NCBI RefSeq assembly: GCF_031679605.1
Contig: NZ_CP117522.1
Span: forward strand, 7,440,001-7,504,000
DNA: 64,000 bases
From: Streptomyces luomodiensis
GTDB taxonomy: Bacteria; Actinomycetota; Actinomycetes; Streptomycetales; Streptomycetaceae
Reading direction: 5' to 3'
Shown here: one piece after another, positions 16,748 through 25,022 of the stretch
How the letters are laid out: the number at the start of each line of letters is the position of its first letter
Position numbering within the stretch: position 1 is the first letter of the stretch
The notes under the pieces: generated by a model
Told to the model about the DNA's origin: nothing
The model's input: the letters and a program-made list of their open reading frames with translations, nothing else
Databases searched by the model: none
Translations under genes and position numbers: made by a program

Positions 16748-18637
16748 ATGGGGCACGCCGCACGACCAGCCACATCGTCCATCACGTCCATCACGTCCAC
16801 CACCGCCGCGGCCGTCCGGCGCAGGCTGCCCGCGCTGGCCGCGGCGGCCGGAATGGTCGCGGTGCTGGGCGTCGCCCCGGCCGGGGCCGCCGGACCGGAC
16901 GGCGCCGCGCGGGCGGCGGGCGGCGCGCCCGCCAAGACGCCCGTGGCCGTCGGCTACGGCGGCGCGGTCTCCAGCGTGGACGCCGACGCCTCGGCGGCCG
17001 GGATCGACGTGCTGCGGCACGGGGGCAACGCGGTGGACGCGGCGGTGGCGACCGCCGCCGCGCTCGGGGTCACCGAACCGTACTCGGCCGGGGTCGGCGG
17101 CGGCGGTTACTTCGTCTACTACGACGCCAAGCGGCACAAGGTCACCACGCTCGACGGCCGTGAGACCGCACCCCGCAGCGCGGATAAGAACCTCTTCCTC
17201 GACCGACACGGCAAACCGCTGCCGTTCGCCGACGCGGTCACCAGCGGGCTGAGCGTCGGCACCCCCGGCACCCCGGCCACCTGGAACGACGCCCTGGAAG
17301 CCTGGGGCAGCCGCTCGCTGGGGCAGGTGCTGAGGCCGGCCGAGCGGCTGGCCCGCGACGGGTTCACGGTCGACGCCACGTTCCGTCAGCAGACCGCCGA
17401 CAACGAGGACCGCTTCAAGGACTTCCCGGCCACCGCCGAGCTCTTCCTGCCCGGCGGCAAGCTCCCGGAGGTCGGTTCGACCTTCCGCAACCCCGATCTC
17501 GCCCGTACCTACGCGCTGCTGGCCAAGAAGGGCGTCGGCGCCGTCTACAAGGGCGAGCTGGGCCGGGACATCGTCGACACCGTACGCAAGCCGCCCGTCG
17601 ACCCGAAGGCGGAGCGCGTGGTGCGCGCAGGTGATCTGACGACCGAGGACCTGCGGGCCTACGAAACGAAGCGGCAGGCCCCGACCCGGACCTCCTACCG
17701 CGGTCTGGACGTGTACGGCATGGCGCCCTCGTCCTCCGGTGGGACGAGCGTCGCCGAGGCGCTCAACATCCTGGAGAAGACCGACCTCTCCAAGCTCAGC
17801 GAGCCGGAATATCTGCACCGCTACATCGAGGCCAGCCGGATCGCCTTCGCCGACCGGGGGCGCTGGGTCGGCGACCCCGCCGCCGAGGACGTCCCCACCA
17901 AGGGGCTCACCTCGCAGCGGTTCGCCGACTCCCGCGCCTGCCTGATCGAGGACGACGCGGTGCTCAAGAGCCCCGTACCGCCCGGTGACCCGAACAACCC
18001 GGCCGCGCCCGGCACCTGCGACACCCGCGGCCACGCCGCCCCGACCACATACGAGGGCGAGAACACCACGCATCTCACGGTCGCCGACAAGTGGGGCAAC
18101 GTAGTGGCCTACACCCTCACCATCGAGCAGACCGGCGGCAGCGGGATCACCGTCCCCGGCCGTGGCTTCCTGCTCAACAACGAGCTGACCGACTTCTCCT
18201 TCGCGCCCGCCGACCCCGCCGTCCACGACCCGAACCTGCCGGGCCCGGGGAAGCGGCCGCGCTCGTCCATGTCGCCGACGATCGTGCTGGACGGCCACCA
18301 GCCGGTGCTGGCGCTGGGCTCGCCGGGCGGGGCGACCATCATCACCACCGTGCTGCAAACCCTGCTGAACCATCTCGACCGGGGCATGCCGCTGGTCGAC
18401 GCGATCGCCGCACCGCGCGCCAGCCAGCGCAACGCCGCCCAGACCGAGCTGGAACCGGGGCTGTGGAACGGCCCGGAGCGCGCCAAGCTGGAGGCGCTCG
18501 GCCACTCCTTCAAGCAGAACCCCGAGATCGGGGCCGCCACCGGGGTGCAGCGGCTGTCCGGCGGCCGGTGGCTGGCGGCGGCCGAGACGGAACGGCGGGG
18601 CGGCGGCTCGGCGATGGTGGTCAGCCCGACACGCTGA
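16748..18637 (+). CDS. ggt: gamma-glutamyltransferase
   Basis: A 629-aa exported Ntn-hydrolase that cleaves or transfers gamma-glutamyl groups from glutathione-like peptides. Start ATG 16748 is chosen for the GGAGG seven bases upstream; an in-frame ATG at 16691 lacks this. Residues ~25-48 form a signal peptide. Family motifs: HGGNAVDAAVA, YSAGVGGGGYFVYYD, TLDGRETAP, and the autoprocessing site at Thr440 in ENTTHLTV, whose cleavage would give a large subunit and a ~190-residue small subunit containing RPRSSMSPTIV and GSPGGATIITTV. Length is typical. It is convergent with the isochorismatase-family gene. Confidence 0.94.
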   Translation: MGHAARPATSSITSITSTTAAAVRRRLPALAAAAGMVAVLGVAPAGAAGPDGAARAAGGAPAKTPVAVGYGGAVSSVDADASAAGIDVLRHGGNAVDAAVATAAALGVTEPYSAGVGGGGYFVYYDAKRHKVTTLDGRETAPRSADKNLFLDRHGKPLPFADAVTSGLSVGTPGTPATWNDALEAWGSRSLGQVLRPAERLARDGFTVDATFRQQTADNEDRFKDFPATAELFLPGGKLPEVGSTFRNPDLARTYALLAKKGVGAVYKGELGRDIVDTVRKPPVDPKAERVVRAGDLTTEDLRAYETKRQAPTRTSYRGLDVYGMAPSSSGGTSVAEALNILEKTDLSKLSEPEYLHRYIEASRIAFADRGRWVGDPAAEDVPTKGLTSQRFADSRACLIEDDAVLKSPVPPGDPNNPAAPGTCDTRGHAAPTTYEGENTTHLTVADKWGNVVAYTLTIEQTGGSGITVPGRGFLLNNELTDFSFAPADPAVHDPNLPGPGKRPRSSMSPTIVLDGHQPVLALGSPGGATIITTVLQTLLNHLDRGMPLVDAIAAPRASQRNAAQTELEPGLWNGPERAKLEALGHSFKQNPEIGAATGVQRLSGGRWLAAAETERRGGGSAMVVSPTR

Positions 18638-18645
18638 ACCGGGCC

Positions 18646-18712
18646 CGTCTGATGCGCTGAACCGGCCCGCCCGACGCGCTGAACCGGGTCGACCCGATGG
18701 GTTGACCCGGTT
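18646..18712. terminator. hairpin and short repeats between ggt and the isochorismatase gene
   Basis: AACCGGGTC at 18682-18690 pairs with GACCCGGTT at 18704-18712 (loop 13). Immediately before it, CGCTGAACCGG-type segments recur from about 18632, 18655 and 18677. The hairpin probably terminates ggt and, in the other direction, the isochorismatase transcript. Confidence 0.55.
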
Positions 18713-18739
18713 CGTCGGTCTCGGCGGACGGGCCTCGGT

Positions 18740-19297
18740 TCAGCCCAGCAGACCGATGATCGCGTCGGTCGAGTCGGTCTCCCCCAGCCGGGGGAAGATC
18801 CTCTCGACGCTGTTGCGGTGCGCCTCGGCGTCCACGTCGGTCATGGCGTCGGTCGCGAGGGTCACGTGATAGCCGTGCGCGTACGCGGCACGGGCCGTGG
18901 ACTCCACACCGATGCTGGTGGCGATGCCGCCGAGCACCACCTGGGTCACCTGGCGGCGGCGCAACTGGAGGTCGAGGTCGGTCCCGTGGAAGGCGCCCCA
19001 GGTGTGCTTGGTGACCACGATGTCGCCGTCCTCGCGGCCGAGTTCCGGCGCGAGGTCGGCGAAGTCGGCCGGGCGCGCGCCGCCGGAGCCGCCCCGCTGG
19101 GCCTCGGTGCGCCCCGGAGCCCCGGCCACGACCCGGACCAGGACGACCGGCAGTCCGCGCTCGCGGAAGGCGGCGGCCAGCCGGGCACCGCGCTCGACGA
19201 TCTCGGCGGCGGGGTGGACGGTGGGCAGTGCGGTGATGCCCTTCTGGAGGTCGACGAGGACCAGGGCGGTGTTCGGGTCGAGCGTGGTGGCGGACAT
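18740..19297 (-). CDS. isochorismatase/cysteine-hydrolase family protein lacking the catalytic Cys
   Basis: A 185-aa cytoplasmic alpha/beta/alpha protein of the isochorismatase-like superfamily. Asp16 (LVLVDLQKG) and Lys97 (VTKHTWGAF) of the catalytic triad are present, and the cis-peptide strand VVLGGIATSIGVESTARAAY is obvious, but the position normally holding the nucleophilic Cys is Gly130 (SIGVESTAR). Members with this substitution cannot use the classical thiol mechanism; true isochorismatases also lack the Cys, so a lyase/hydrolase without covalent intermediate is possible. It is transcribed alone or behind nothing obvious. Confidence 0.85.
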   Translation of the reverse strand: MSATTLDPNTALVLVDLQKGITALPTVHPAAEIVERGARLAAAFRERGLPVVLVRVVAGAPGRTEAQRGGSGGARPADFADLAPELGREDGDIVVTKHTWGAFHGTDLDLQLRRRQVTQVVLGGIATSIGVESTARAAYAHGYHVTLATDAMTDVDAEAHRNSVERIFPRLGETDSTDAIIGLLG

Positions 19298-19356
19298 GGT
19301 GCCTCCTGGGACGGACGGGTCTTACCGGTGCCGCCTGGGCGACGGCGGGAGTGGTT

Positions 19357-20802
19357 TCAGGTGCGGGCGCGGGCGCGGGTACGGGCGCGGGCGCGCAAGG
19401 CCCGGTCGGTGGCGGTCAGCAGCAGCACCGCCAGGCTGAGCACACCCGCCACCATGGCGATGCCGTGCAGCCCGGCGGCGGTCGCCCGCTGCCCGTAGAA
19501 GAGCCCGATCAGCCCGGCGGCGGTGATCGCGCCGAGGTACTGCGAGGTGCGCTGCAACCCGGCCGCCGCGCCGACACTTTTCGGCGGGGCCTGGGTGTAG
19601 ACGGCGGCCTGGTTGCCGGTCGAGGACAGCCCCTGCGGCAGTCCGAAGAGGACCGCGGCCAGCAGCAGCGCGACGAGCGGAGTGGACTCGTCGGCGAGCA
19701 GCAGCACCCCGCTCCCCGCGGCGAGCAGGACGGCCGCCAGGACGAGCGGTGCGTAGATGCCCTTCGTACGGGCGCCGAGCAGGGAGCACACGGCGGCCGC
19801 TCCCGACATGGGCAGCATGATCAGGCCGGCATGGGAGGCGGAGTAGCCGTGCCCCTCCTCCAGCCACTGCGCGTACCCGTACATGACCATGTAGATGACC
19901 AGGTACGCCGTGCCGTGGCGGAGGTAGGTGATGGCCAGGGGGCGGTTGCCGCCGATCATCCGCAGATCGATGAAGGGGCGGGGACGGCGCAGCTGCCACC
20001 AGGTCAGGGCCGCCGCGAGGATCAGGACGACGGGCGGCAGTGCCCAGTTGGGCCGCTCCAGATCCAGCAGGAAGATCGCCAGGACGGTGAGCGTGGCGGT
20101 GAACAGCGTGACGCCGAGCGAGTCGAACGCCCCGCGCCCCGTCCGCTCCCTGGGGCCCTCGCCGTCCCCGGCCGACATACGGATCCTGGGGAGCCAGAGC
20201 AGCGCGAGGACGACGCCGATGAGGGACAGCGGCACATTGACCGCGAAGATCGCCCGCCATCCGGCCGTGGCGGTGAGCACCCCGCCCAGCACCGGACCGA
20301 CCGCCGCGCTGCCGAGCGAGGCGAGTGAGAGCCGGCCGAGCACGGGACGTGGGGTCTCCCGCCCGGTCGCGACGGACTGGGCGCGCAGCAGCGCCATCGC
20401 CGACGGATAGGCCGCGGACGTACCGATGCCGAGCAGCACGCGCGAGACGACCAGCCAGCCGAACGCGGGCGCGAGCGCGCCCACCAGCCCGGCGACGCAC
20501 ACCAGGAGCAGCCCGCAGAGGAAGACGCGGCGCGGACCGAGCAGATCGGCGAGCCGTCCCATGGCCGGCTGCGCCACGGCGCTGGCGAGGTAGAGGGAGG
20601 CGACCAGCCAGGCGGTCTGGGCGGCACCGACGCCGAAGTCATGGCCGATGGCCACCAGACCGGTGGCGATCATCGTGGAGTTGACGGGGTTGAGGACCGA
20701 GCCGATGAGCAGCGGGGCCATCAGCCGGGGACCGAAGGGGGAGGACCCGGCAGGAGCGGGAGGGGAGGGCTCGGTGGAAGCGGAAGTCGCGGTGTCGGTC
20801 AT
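19357..20802 (-). CDS. MFS drug-efflux transporter, DHA2 type
   Basis: A 481-aa major facilitator with about 12-14 transmembrane helices. The start is ATG 20802, overlapping the MarR stop (ATGA). Motif A is visible as GRLADLLGPRR, and motif C-like GSAAVGPVLGGVL, typical of drug/proton antiporters. The last ~15 residues are an Arg-Ala repeat encoded by a GCGCGGGC simple repeat (about 19360-19400), probably a slippage product without function. Co-translated with MarR and controlled by the palindrome upstream of it. Confidence 0.92.
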   Translation of the reverse strand: MTDTATSASTEPSPPAPAGSSPFGPRLMAPLLIGSVLNPVNSTMIATGLVAIGHDFGVGAAQTAWLVASLYLASAVAQPAMGRLADLLGPRRVFLCGLLLVCVAGLVGALAPAFGWLVVSRVLLGIGTSAAYPSAMALLRAQSVATGRETPRPVLGRLSLASLGSAAVGPVLGGVLTATAGWRAIFAVNVPLSLIGVVLALLWLPRIRMSAGDGEGPRERTGRGAFDSLGVTLFTATLTVLAIFLLDLERPNWALPPVVLILAAALTWWQLRRPRPFIDLRMIGGNRPLAITYLRHGTAYLVIYMVMYGYAQWLEEGHGYSASHAGLIMLPMSGAAAVCSLLGARTKGIYAPLVLAAVLLAAGSGVLLLADESTPLVALLLAAVLFGLPQGLSSTGNQAAVYTQAPPKSVGAAAGLQRTSQYLGAITAAGLIGLFYGQRATAAGLHGIAMVAGVLSLAVLLLTATDRALRARARTRARART

Positions 20803-21263
20803 TCCTGGACCAGCCGCTTCAGCAGGTCGGTGGCCTCGGCGAGGGTGCGGCGCTCCGCCGCGTCGAGACGGGTGTCGATCGCGTCGAGCAGCCAGCTCTG
20901 CTTGGCCTGCCGCACGGAGGTGATCGCCTGCCGCCCCGCCTCGGTGACCGAGAAGATCACCTGTCGTCCGTCGGTGGGATGCGGGGCCCGCTCCACCAGC
21001 GCCTGCTCCTCCAGCGCGGCCAGGATCGTGCGCATCGACTGCGGACGGACCAGCTCGGCGCGGGCCAGCGCGGCGGTGGTGTTCGGCCCAACGGTGTAGA
21101 GCCGGCTGAGGACCGCCCGCTGGGAGGGGGTGAGCGCCCCCTGCGAGGAGGCCGCCCGCATGCGCCGCATCAGCTGGCTGACGACCACGGCGAGGTCGCC
21201 GGCGATGCGCTCCTCCGCCCGGGGGGCGGCGGTCGCGGGGTCCGGACGGTCGTGCGTTGTCAT
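20799..21263 (-). CDS. MarR-family transcriptional regulator
   Basis: A 154-aa winged-helix regulator starting at ATG 21263. The wHTH core is SQRAVLSRLYTVGPNTTAAL followed by ARAELVRPQSMRTILAALEEQ and the wing VERAPHPTDGRQVIFSVTEAG. N- and C-terminal helices form the dimer interface. It sits first in a two-gene operon with an MFS exporter; the 16-bp perfect palindrome just upstream of its start is the obvious autoregulatory operator. Upstream start extension to 21413 runs through the operator and is rejected. Confidence 0.93.
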   Translation of the reverse strand: MTTHDRPDPATAAPRAEERIAGDLAVVVSQLMRRMRAASSQGALTPSQRAVLSRLYTVGPNTTAALARAELVRPQSMRTILAALEEQALVERAPHPTDGRQVIFSVTEAGRQAITSVRQAKQSWLLDAIDTRLDAAERRTLAEATDLLKRLVQE

Positions 21264-21284
21264 GAGGCCACCGTAGAAGGTCGG

Positions 21285-21322
21285 CAGGCAAACTTGCAAG
21301 TTTGGGCTTGCAAGTTTGCCTG
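21285..21322. promoter_or_regulatory. MarR operator: perfect 16-bp inverted repeat with internal palindromes
   Basis: Arms at 21285-21300 and 21307-21322 are perfectly complementary (16 of 16) around TTTGGG. Nested inside, 21289-21304 reads CAAACTTGCAAGTTTG, itself a perfect 16-bp palindrome, and a second CTTGCAAG core lies at 21307-21314, 14 bp away centre to centre. This fits two MarR dimers side by side, 22 bases upstream of the marR start. Confidence 0.8.
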
Positions 21323-21436
21323 TTGTATGCGGAGGAGGAAAAGCGTCCGTAGCACATCGGTAACCGGCTTCGTAACACGCAGGGTGTCGAATGCGTGACC
21401 TTGGGCGGTGCATCGCCCGAGGGGGAGGTGTGGCGG

Positions 21437-23593
21437 GTGGTCATGACGGGCGGCCAACTCCCGGCCGAGGTCGAGGAGTTCGCGCGTTATCTGCGGGCGC
21501 TGACGGGACGGCTGGACGCCGGGACGGGCTGGTACGGCGTTTTCGCCCTGCGCGACCCCCAGGGGCTGAAGGCATGTCTCGACGGTCTCGAAGTGCCGCC
21601 GTGGGACCTGGTCCAGGCCCTGTTACAGGACCTCTCCGCCCAGCACGGCCCCGGGGCCGCCCAGGAGGCGGCGGCCCGCGCGGCGACCCTCTACCGCGCC
21701 TCGGTCACGGCCCACGACGCCGGACCGGGCAGCCGCGAGGCGCTCCAGGACCGCCTGCACGGCATGCTCCGCGAACAGCGGAACGCCGCCCGGCGCGAAC
21801 GCGACCTCCAGGCGGCGCTGTCCGCCGCCCAGGACGCGGCGGACCGGGAACGCCTCGGCACGGAGCTCGCCTGGGCCCACGACGACTGGCGGCGCGCCAC
21901 CGCCCGCACCGAGGAACTCCACGCCCGCCTCACCGCCCTCCCCACCACGCCCCACCCCTCCCGGCCCGCACCGGGTGCCACCGCGTCCCCCGGGGCGTAC
22001 GGCGCGTACGACGCGGATGGTGCCGGGCACGCCGGACGCCCGCGCGGAACGAGGCCCACTGCGCCCGACGAGGCGGCGGCCACCGGCTGGGGCGGCGTGC
22101 CCGCGGAACAGGGTGGTGTGTCCGCTGTGTCGGGTGGTGTGTCGTCCGTTCCGGGTGGTGCACCTGCCGCGTCGGGGGGTGTGTCCGCCGGGTGGGATGG
22201 CGCGCCCGCTGCGCCGGGTGGTGGGGACGGTGACCGGTTCGGGGCGCCCGGTGAGGTGGGGGCCACCGGTTGGGGCGGCGTGCCCGCGGAACAGGGTGGC
22301 GCGCCCGCTGTGTCGGGTGGTGGGGACGGTGGCCGGTTCGGGGCGCCCGGTGAGGTGGGGGCCACCGGCTGGGGCGGCGTGCCCGCGGAACAGGGTGGCG
22401 CGCCCGCCGTGCCGGGTGGTGCACCCGCCGTGCCGGGTGGTGTGTCCGCCGGGTGGGGTGGCGCGGCCGCTGTGGCGGGTGGCGGGGACGGTGACCGGTT
22501 CGGGGTGCCCGGCGCGGGGGCGGGTGTGGGTGGCGCTGGCCGGGATGGGCGGGTGCGCGGGGCGAGGTTCGCGGTGCCCTTCGAGGCGTTCGACGCGGAG
22601 GCGGGCGGTCTGGGCGTGGTGCCCGGTGAGCCTGGCGCGGTGACACGGTCCGGGGCCGGCGGTGAACCGTTCGGGGTGTCCGGCGAGGCGGCGGCCGTCG
22701 GGGGTGGCGAGCCCGGGGGCTTCCCAGGCGCGTCTCCCGCCCCTGCCGTACGGAGCCCGGATCCAGCGCCCGCTCCCGCGAGGCCGCGGCCTCGCGGGGC
22801 GCGGTTCGCCGGGGTGGAAGAGGTGGTCACCGCGCCGCGGCCGCGTGGGGCGCGGTTCGCTGGGGCTGGGGGCGGGGGCTCCGGAGTGGAGCCCCCGCCG
22901 CTCCCGGCGGAGAGCCGGACCGAGGTCCCGGCGACCCCGCGTGGTGCCCGGTTCGCCGGGGCATACGGCGATGAGGACAGCGGCAAGCACCGTAAGCGGG
23001 AGCAGGCGGCGGATGCCCAGGAGGCCGTCCGCGACGCGGCGGAGCATGCCGCGGCGCGCTCCGCCGCCCAGGAGGCCGTCGCGCGGCTCGGCCGGCTCCG
23101 GGCGGAGGGGCGTTCCGGCGAGGCTCACGTCGCGCTGTACGAGGCCGCCGCGTGGCCCGCCCCGCGGCTGCCGGTGCTCGCGGAGGAGTTGGAGCGCGCC
23201 GGGCTCTGGGCCGATGTGTCCACGCTGCTGTGGGAGATCGCGTGTCTGCCGCCCGAACGGCTCGCGGCCGCCGCCGAGGCGCTGGTCGCGGCGGACCGCG
23301 AGGCCGACGGTGAACGGCTGCTGCGGCAGAGCGTCTCGCGCCCCGCCCCCGAGGTGGCCCATACCGCCCAGGCGCTCCTCGCGGTGGGCGCCCGCCACGA
23401 GGCGGCGATTCTGCTCGGGGCGCTCGTACGGTCCCGTACCCCGGAGGACGTGGCGCGGGCGGCGGCGGAGGACCCCGCCACGCTGGTGCCCCTGCTCCTC
23501 GGCGCGGCCGCCGACGTGTCCTCCAGCAGTCACCACGACCTCGCCCACGCCCTGCGCGCGGCGGGCCTGCCGGGCGCCCCCGGCATCGCCTGA
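21437..23593 (+). CDS. large Gly/Ala-rich repeat protein with HTH-like N-terminus and helical C-terminus
   Basis: About 718 aa, function unknown. I start at GTG 21437 (GGGAGG 8 bases upstream); ATG 21443 is an alternative. Residues ~1-70 (EEFARYLRALTGRLD ... GLEVPPWDLVQALLQDL) resemble the degenerate helix-turn-helix module found at the start of many Streptomyces multidomain signalling/conflict proteins. Residues ~90-165 are a coiled coil rich in Arg/Glu/Ala. Then ~300 residues of Gly/Ala/Pro low complexity include a 33-residue tandem repeat and four copies of an RGARFA(G) motif. The last ~200 residues are all-helical repeats (SGEAHVALYEAAAWPAPRLP and similar), TPR/HEAT-like. No catalytic motif. 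Confidence 0.75.
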   Translation: MVMTGGQLPAEVEEFARYLRALTGRLDAGTGWYGVFALRDPQGLKACLDGLEVPPWDLVQALLQDLSAQHGPGAAQEAAARAATLYRASVTAHDAGPGSREALQDRLHGMLREQRNAARRERDLQAALSAAQDAADRERLGTELAWAHDDWRRATARTEELHARLTALPTTPHPSRPAPGATASPGAYGAYDADGAGHAGRPRGTRPTAPDEAAATGWGGVPAEQGGVSAVSGGVSSVPGGAPAASGGVSAGWDGAPAAPGGGDGDRFGAPGEVGATGWGGVPAEQGGAPAVSGGGDGGRFGAPGEVGATGWGGVPAEQGGAPAVPGGAPAVPGGVSAGWGGAAAVAGGGDGDRFGVPGAGAGVGGAGRDGRVRGARFAVPFEAFDAEAGGLGVVPGEPGAVTRSGAGGEPFGVSGEAAAVGGGEPGGFPGASPAPAVRSPDPAPAPARPRPRGARFAGVEEVVTAPRPRGARFAGAGGGGSGVEPPPLPAESRTEVPATPRGARFAGAYGDEDSGKHRKREQAADAQEAVRDAAEHAAARSAAQEAVARLGRLRAEGRSGEAHVALYEAAAWPAPRLPVLAEELERAGLWADVSTLLWEIACLPPERLAAAAEALVAADREADGERLLRQSVSRPAPEVAHTAQALLAVGARHEAAILLGALVRSRTPEDVARAAAEDPATLVPLLLGAAADVSSSSHHDLAHALRAAGLPGAPGIA
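22079..22516. repeat. 99-bp tandem repeats inside the Gly-rich gene
   Basis: Blocks starting at 22221 and 22320 are near-identical 99-bp units (33 codons, GGGDGDRFGAPGEVGATGWG and so on). Related but diverged or expanded copies flank them: the GGCCACCGG-TTGGGGCGG segment recurs near 22079, 22261 and 22360. The unit preserves the reading frame, so copy-number change would alter protein length without a frameshift. Confidence 0.85.
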
Positions 23594-24179
23594 CGCGAGG
23601 GCGGGGGGCTGGGCGGCGTGGTCGGGTGCGGTTTCGTTTCGCGCCTTCGGCGCACTTGAGCAGCGGCGGCGGGGGTGGGGGCGCGGCGCCGCCGCCGGGT
23701 GCCGGGTCCGTTGGGGTGGGTGCCGGTGGCGGCTTCCGTGCTCGGGGGCCGGGGCCCCGCCGGACTGAGGGCAGGCCGCCCCTCCGGGTACCTCCCTAAA
23801 AAACGCTTGATCTGACGCAACTAATTTGTCAATCAGTTTCCAGAGGGGTGCCCTACCCCCCCGGCTGTCCGGCGTCGGCCTCGGCCTCCGGCCACGGACG
23901 CCGCCACCGGGCCCCGCCCCCACCGGCCCGCCGCCCGGCGGCGAGCGCCCGGCCCGGCACCCCCTGCTCCGCTGCTCAACTGCGCCGAAGGCGCGAGACG
24001 AAACCCGCACCCAACAGAGCCGAGCAGTCCGACCAAACCGAGCGCCCCAGCCCCGGCGCAACGCGAAACGTCATCGACCTCGTTGAGTAACGGCGGCGGT
24101 ATTGCCAGAGTGGTCAGTGCGCTTCTACGTTCTTCACAGCCGGATTCTACGTGCGTAGACACAGGTTGAGGAGCTGATC
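23594..24179. other. 586-bp gene-free region bounded by inverted repeats
   Basis: No convincing gene: both-strand ORFs here are Arg/Pro-rich artefacts. The ends are an inverted pair of ~48-bp sequences, 23621-23668 and 23967-24015, about 85-90 % complementary by eye, each containing a short GCGCC-TTC-GGCGC-type hairpin. Between them, GC-rich flanks surround an AT-rich island (about 23805-23845) with TTGATC and TGTCAA elements. The right end (24070-24179) carries the promoter of the hydantoin operon. The first hairpin may terminate the preceding gene. Confidence 0.6.
24123..24159. promoter_or_regulatory. candidate operator of the hydantoin operon
   Basis: TCTACG-TG-CGTAGA at 24146-24159 is a perfect 6+6 dyad, and its left half TTCTACGT also occurs directly repeated at 24123-24130. 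Both lie 20-57 bases upstream of the first start codon, in the position expected for a repressor such as a GntR- or TetR-type protein. The regulator is not encoded next to it. Confidence 0.45.
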
Positions 24180-25022
24180 ATGGCCAACCTCGTACGTGCC
24201 GCTCTCGTCCAGGCCACCTGGACCGGCGATACCGAATCAATGATCGCGAAGCATGAGGAGTACGCCCGGCAGGCGGCCGCGCAGGGCGCCAAGGTGATCG
24301 GCTTCCAGGAGGTGTTCAACGCGCCGTACTTCTGCCAGGTGCAGGAGGCGGAGCACTACCGGTGGGCGGAGTCCGTGCCGGACGGGCCGACGGTGCGGCG
24401 GATGGGGGAGCTGGCGCGGGAGACCGGCATGGTGATCGTGGTGCCGGTGTTCGAGGTCGAGCAGTCGGGTTTCTACTACAACACCGCGGCAGTGATCGAC
24501 GCGGACGGCCGGTATCTGGGCAAGTACCGCAAGCACCACATCCCGCAGCTCAAGGGGTTCTGGGAGAAGTACTACTTCAAGCCGGGAAACCTGGGCTGGC
24601 CGGTGTTCGACACCGCCGTGGGCAAGGTCGGTGTGTACATCTGCTACGACCGTCACTTCCCCGAGGGCTGGCGCGCACTGGGGCTGGCCGGGGCGCAGCT
24701 GGTCTACAACCCCTCGGCCACCTCCCGAGGGCTGTCGGCCCACCTGTGGCAGCTGGAGCAGCCGGCGGCGGCCGTCGCCAATGAGTACTTCATCGCCGCG
24801 ATCAACCGCGTGGGGACCGAGGAGTACGGGGACAACGACTTCTACGGCACCAGCTACTTCGTCGATCCGCGCGGCCAGTTCGTCGGCGAGGTGGCCAGCG
24901 ACAAGGAGGAGGAGCTGATCATCCGCGATCTCGACTTCGGCCTGATCGACGAGGTGCGCCGGCAGTGGGCGTTCTACCGGGACCGGCGCCCCGAGGCATA
25001 CGAGGGGCTGGTGCGGCCGTGA
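24180..25022 (+). CDS. nitrilase-superfamily amidohydrolase (beta-ureidopropionase / N-carbamoyl hydrolase)
   Basis: A 280-aa carbon-nitrogen hydrolase. The Glu-Lys-Cys triad is at Glu44 (GFQEVFNAPY), Lys118 (KYRKHHIP) and Cys155 (VYICYDRHFPEGWR). The sequence is close to beta-ureidopropionases and N-carbamoyl-amino acid amidohydrolases, which release CO2 and NH3 from N-carbamoyl-beta-alanine. Start ATG 24180 has GAGGAG upstream. It is first in a four-gene operon with an aminotransferase, a hydantoinase and an LLM oxidoreductase, so it should act one step after the hydantoinase. The next gene overlaps its stop (GTGA). Confidence 0.92.
   Translation: MANLVRAALVQATWTGDTESMIAKHEEYARQAAAQGAKVIGFQEVFNAPYFCQVQEAEHYRWAESVPDGPTVRRMGELARETGMVIVVPVFEVEQSGFYYNTAAVIDADGRYLGKYRKHHIPQLKGFWEKYYFKPGNLGWPVFDTAVGKVGVYICYDRHFPEGWRALGLAGAQLVYNPSATSRGLSAHLWQLEQPAAAVANEYFIAAINRVGTEEYGDNDFYGTSYFVDPRGQFVGEVASDKEEELIIRDLDFGLIDEVRRQWAFYRDRRPEAYEGLVRP

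Noticed and set aside
19360..19400. GCGCGGGC simple repeat as a mobile element or attachment site
   Set aside because: It is a short simple repeat encoding the Arg-Ala tail of the MFS protein; no flanking duplication.
23530..23820. Minus-strand ORF starting MRQIKRFLGRYPEG in the inverted-repeat region
   Set aside because: TTG start in an AT-rich island, then low-complexity Arg/Pro sequence overlapping a real gene; no homology recalled.
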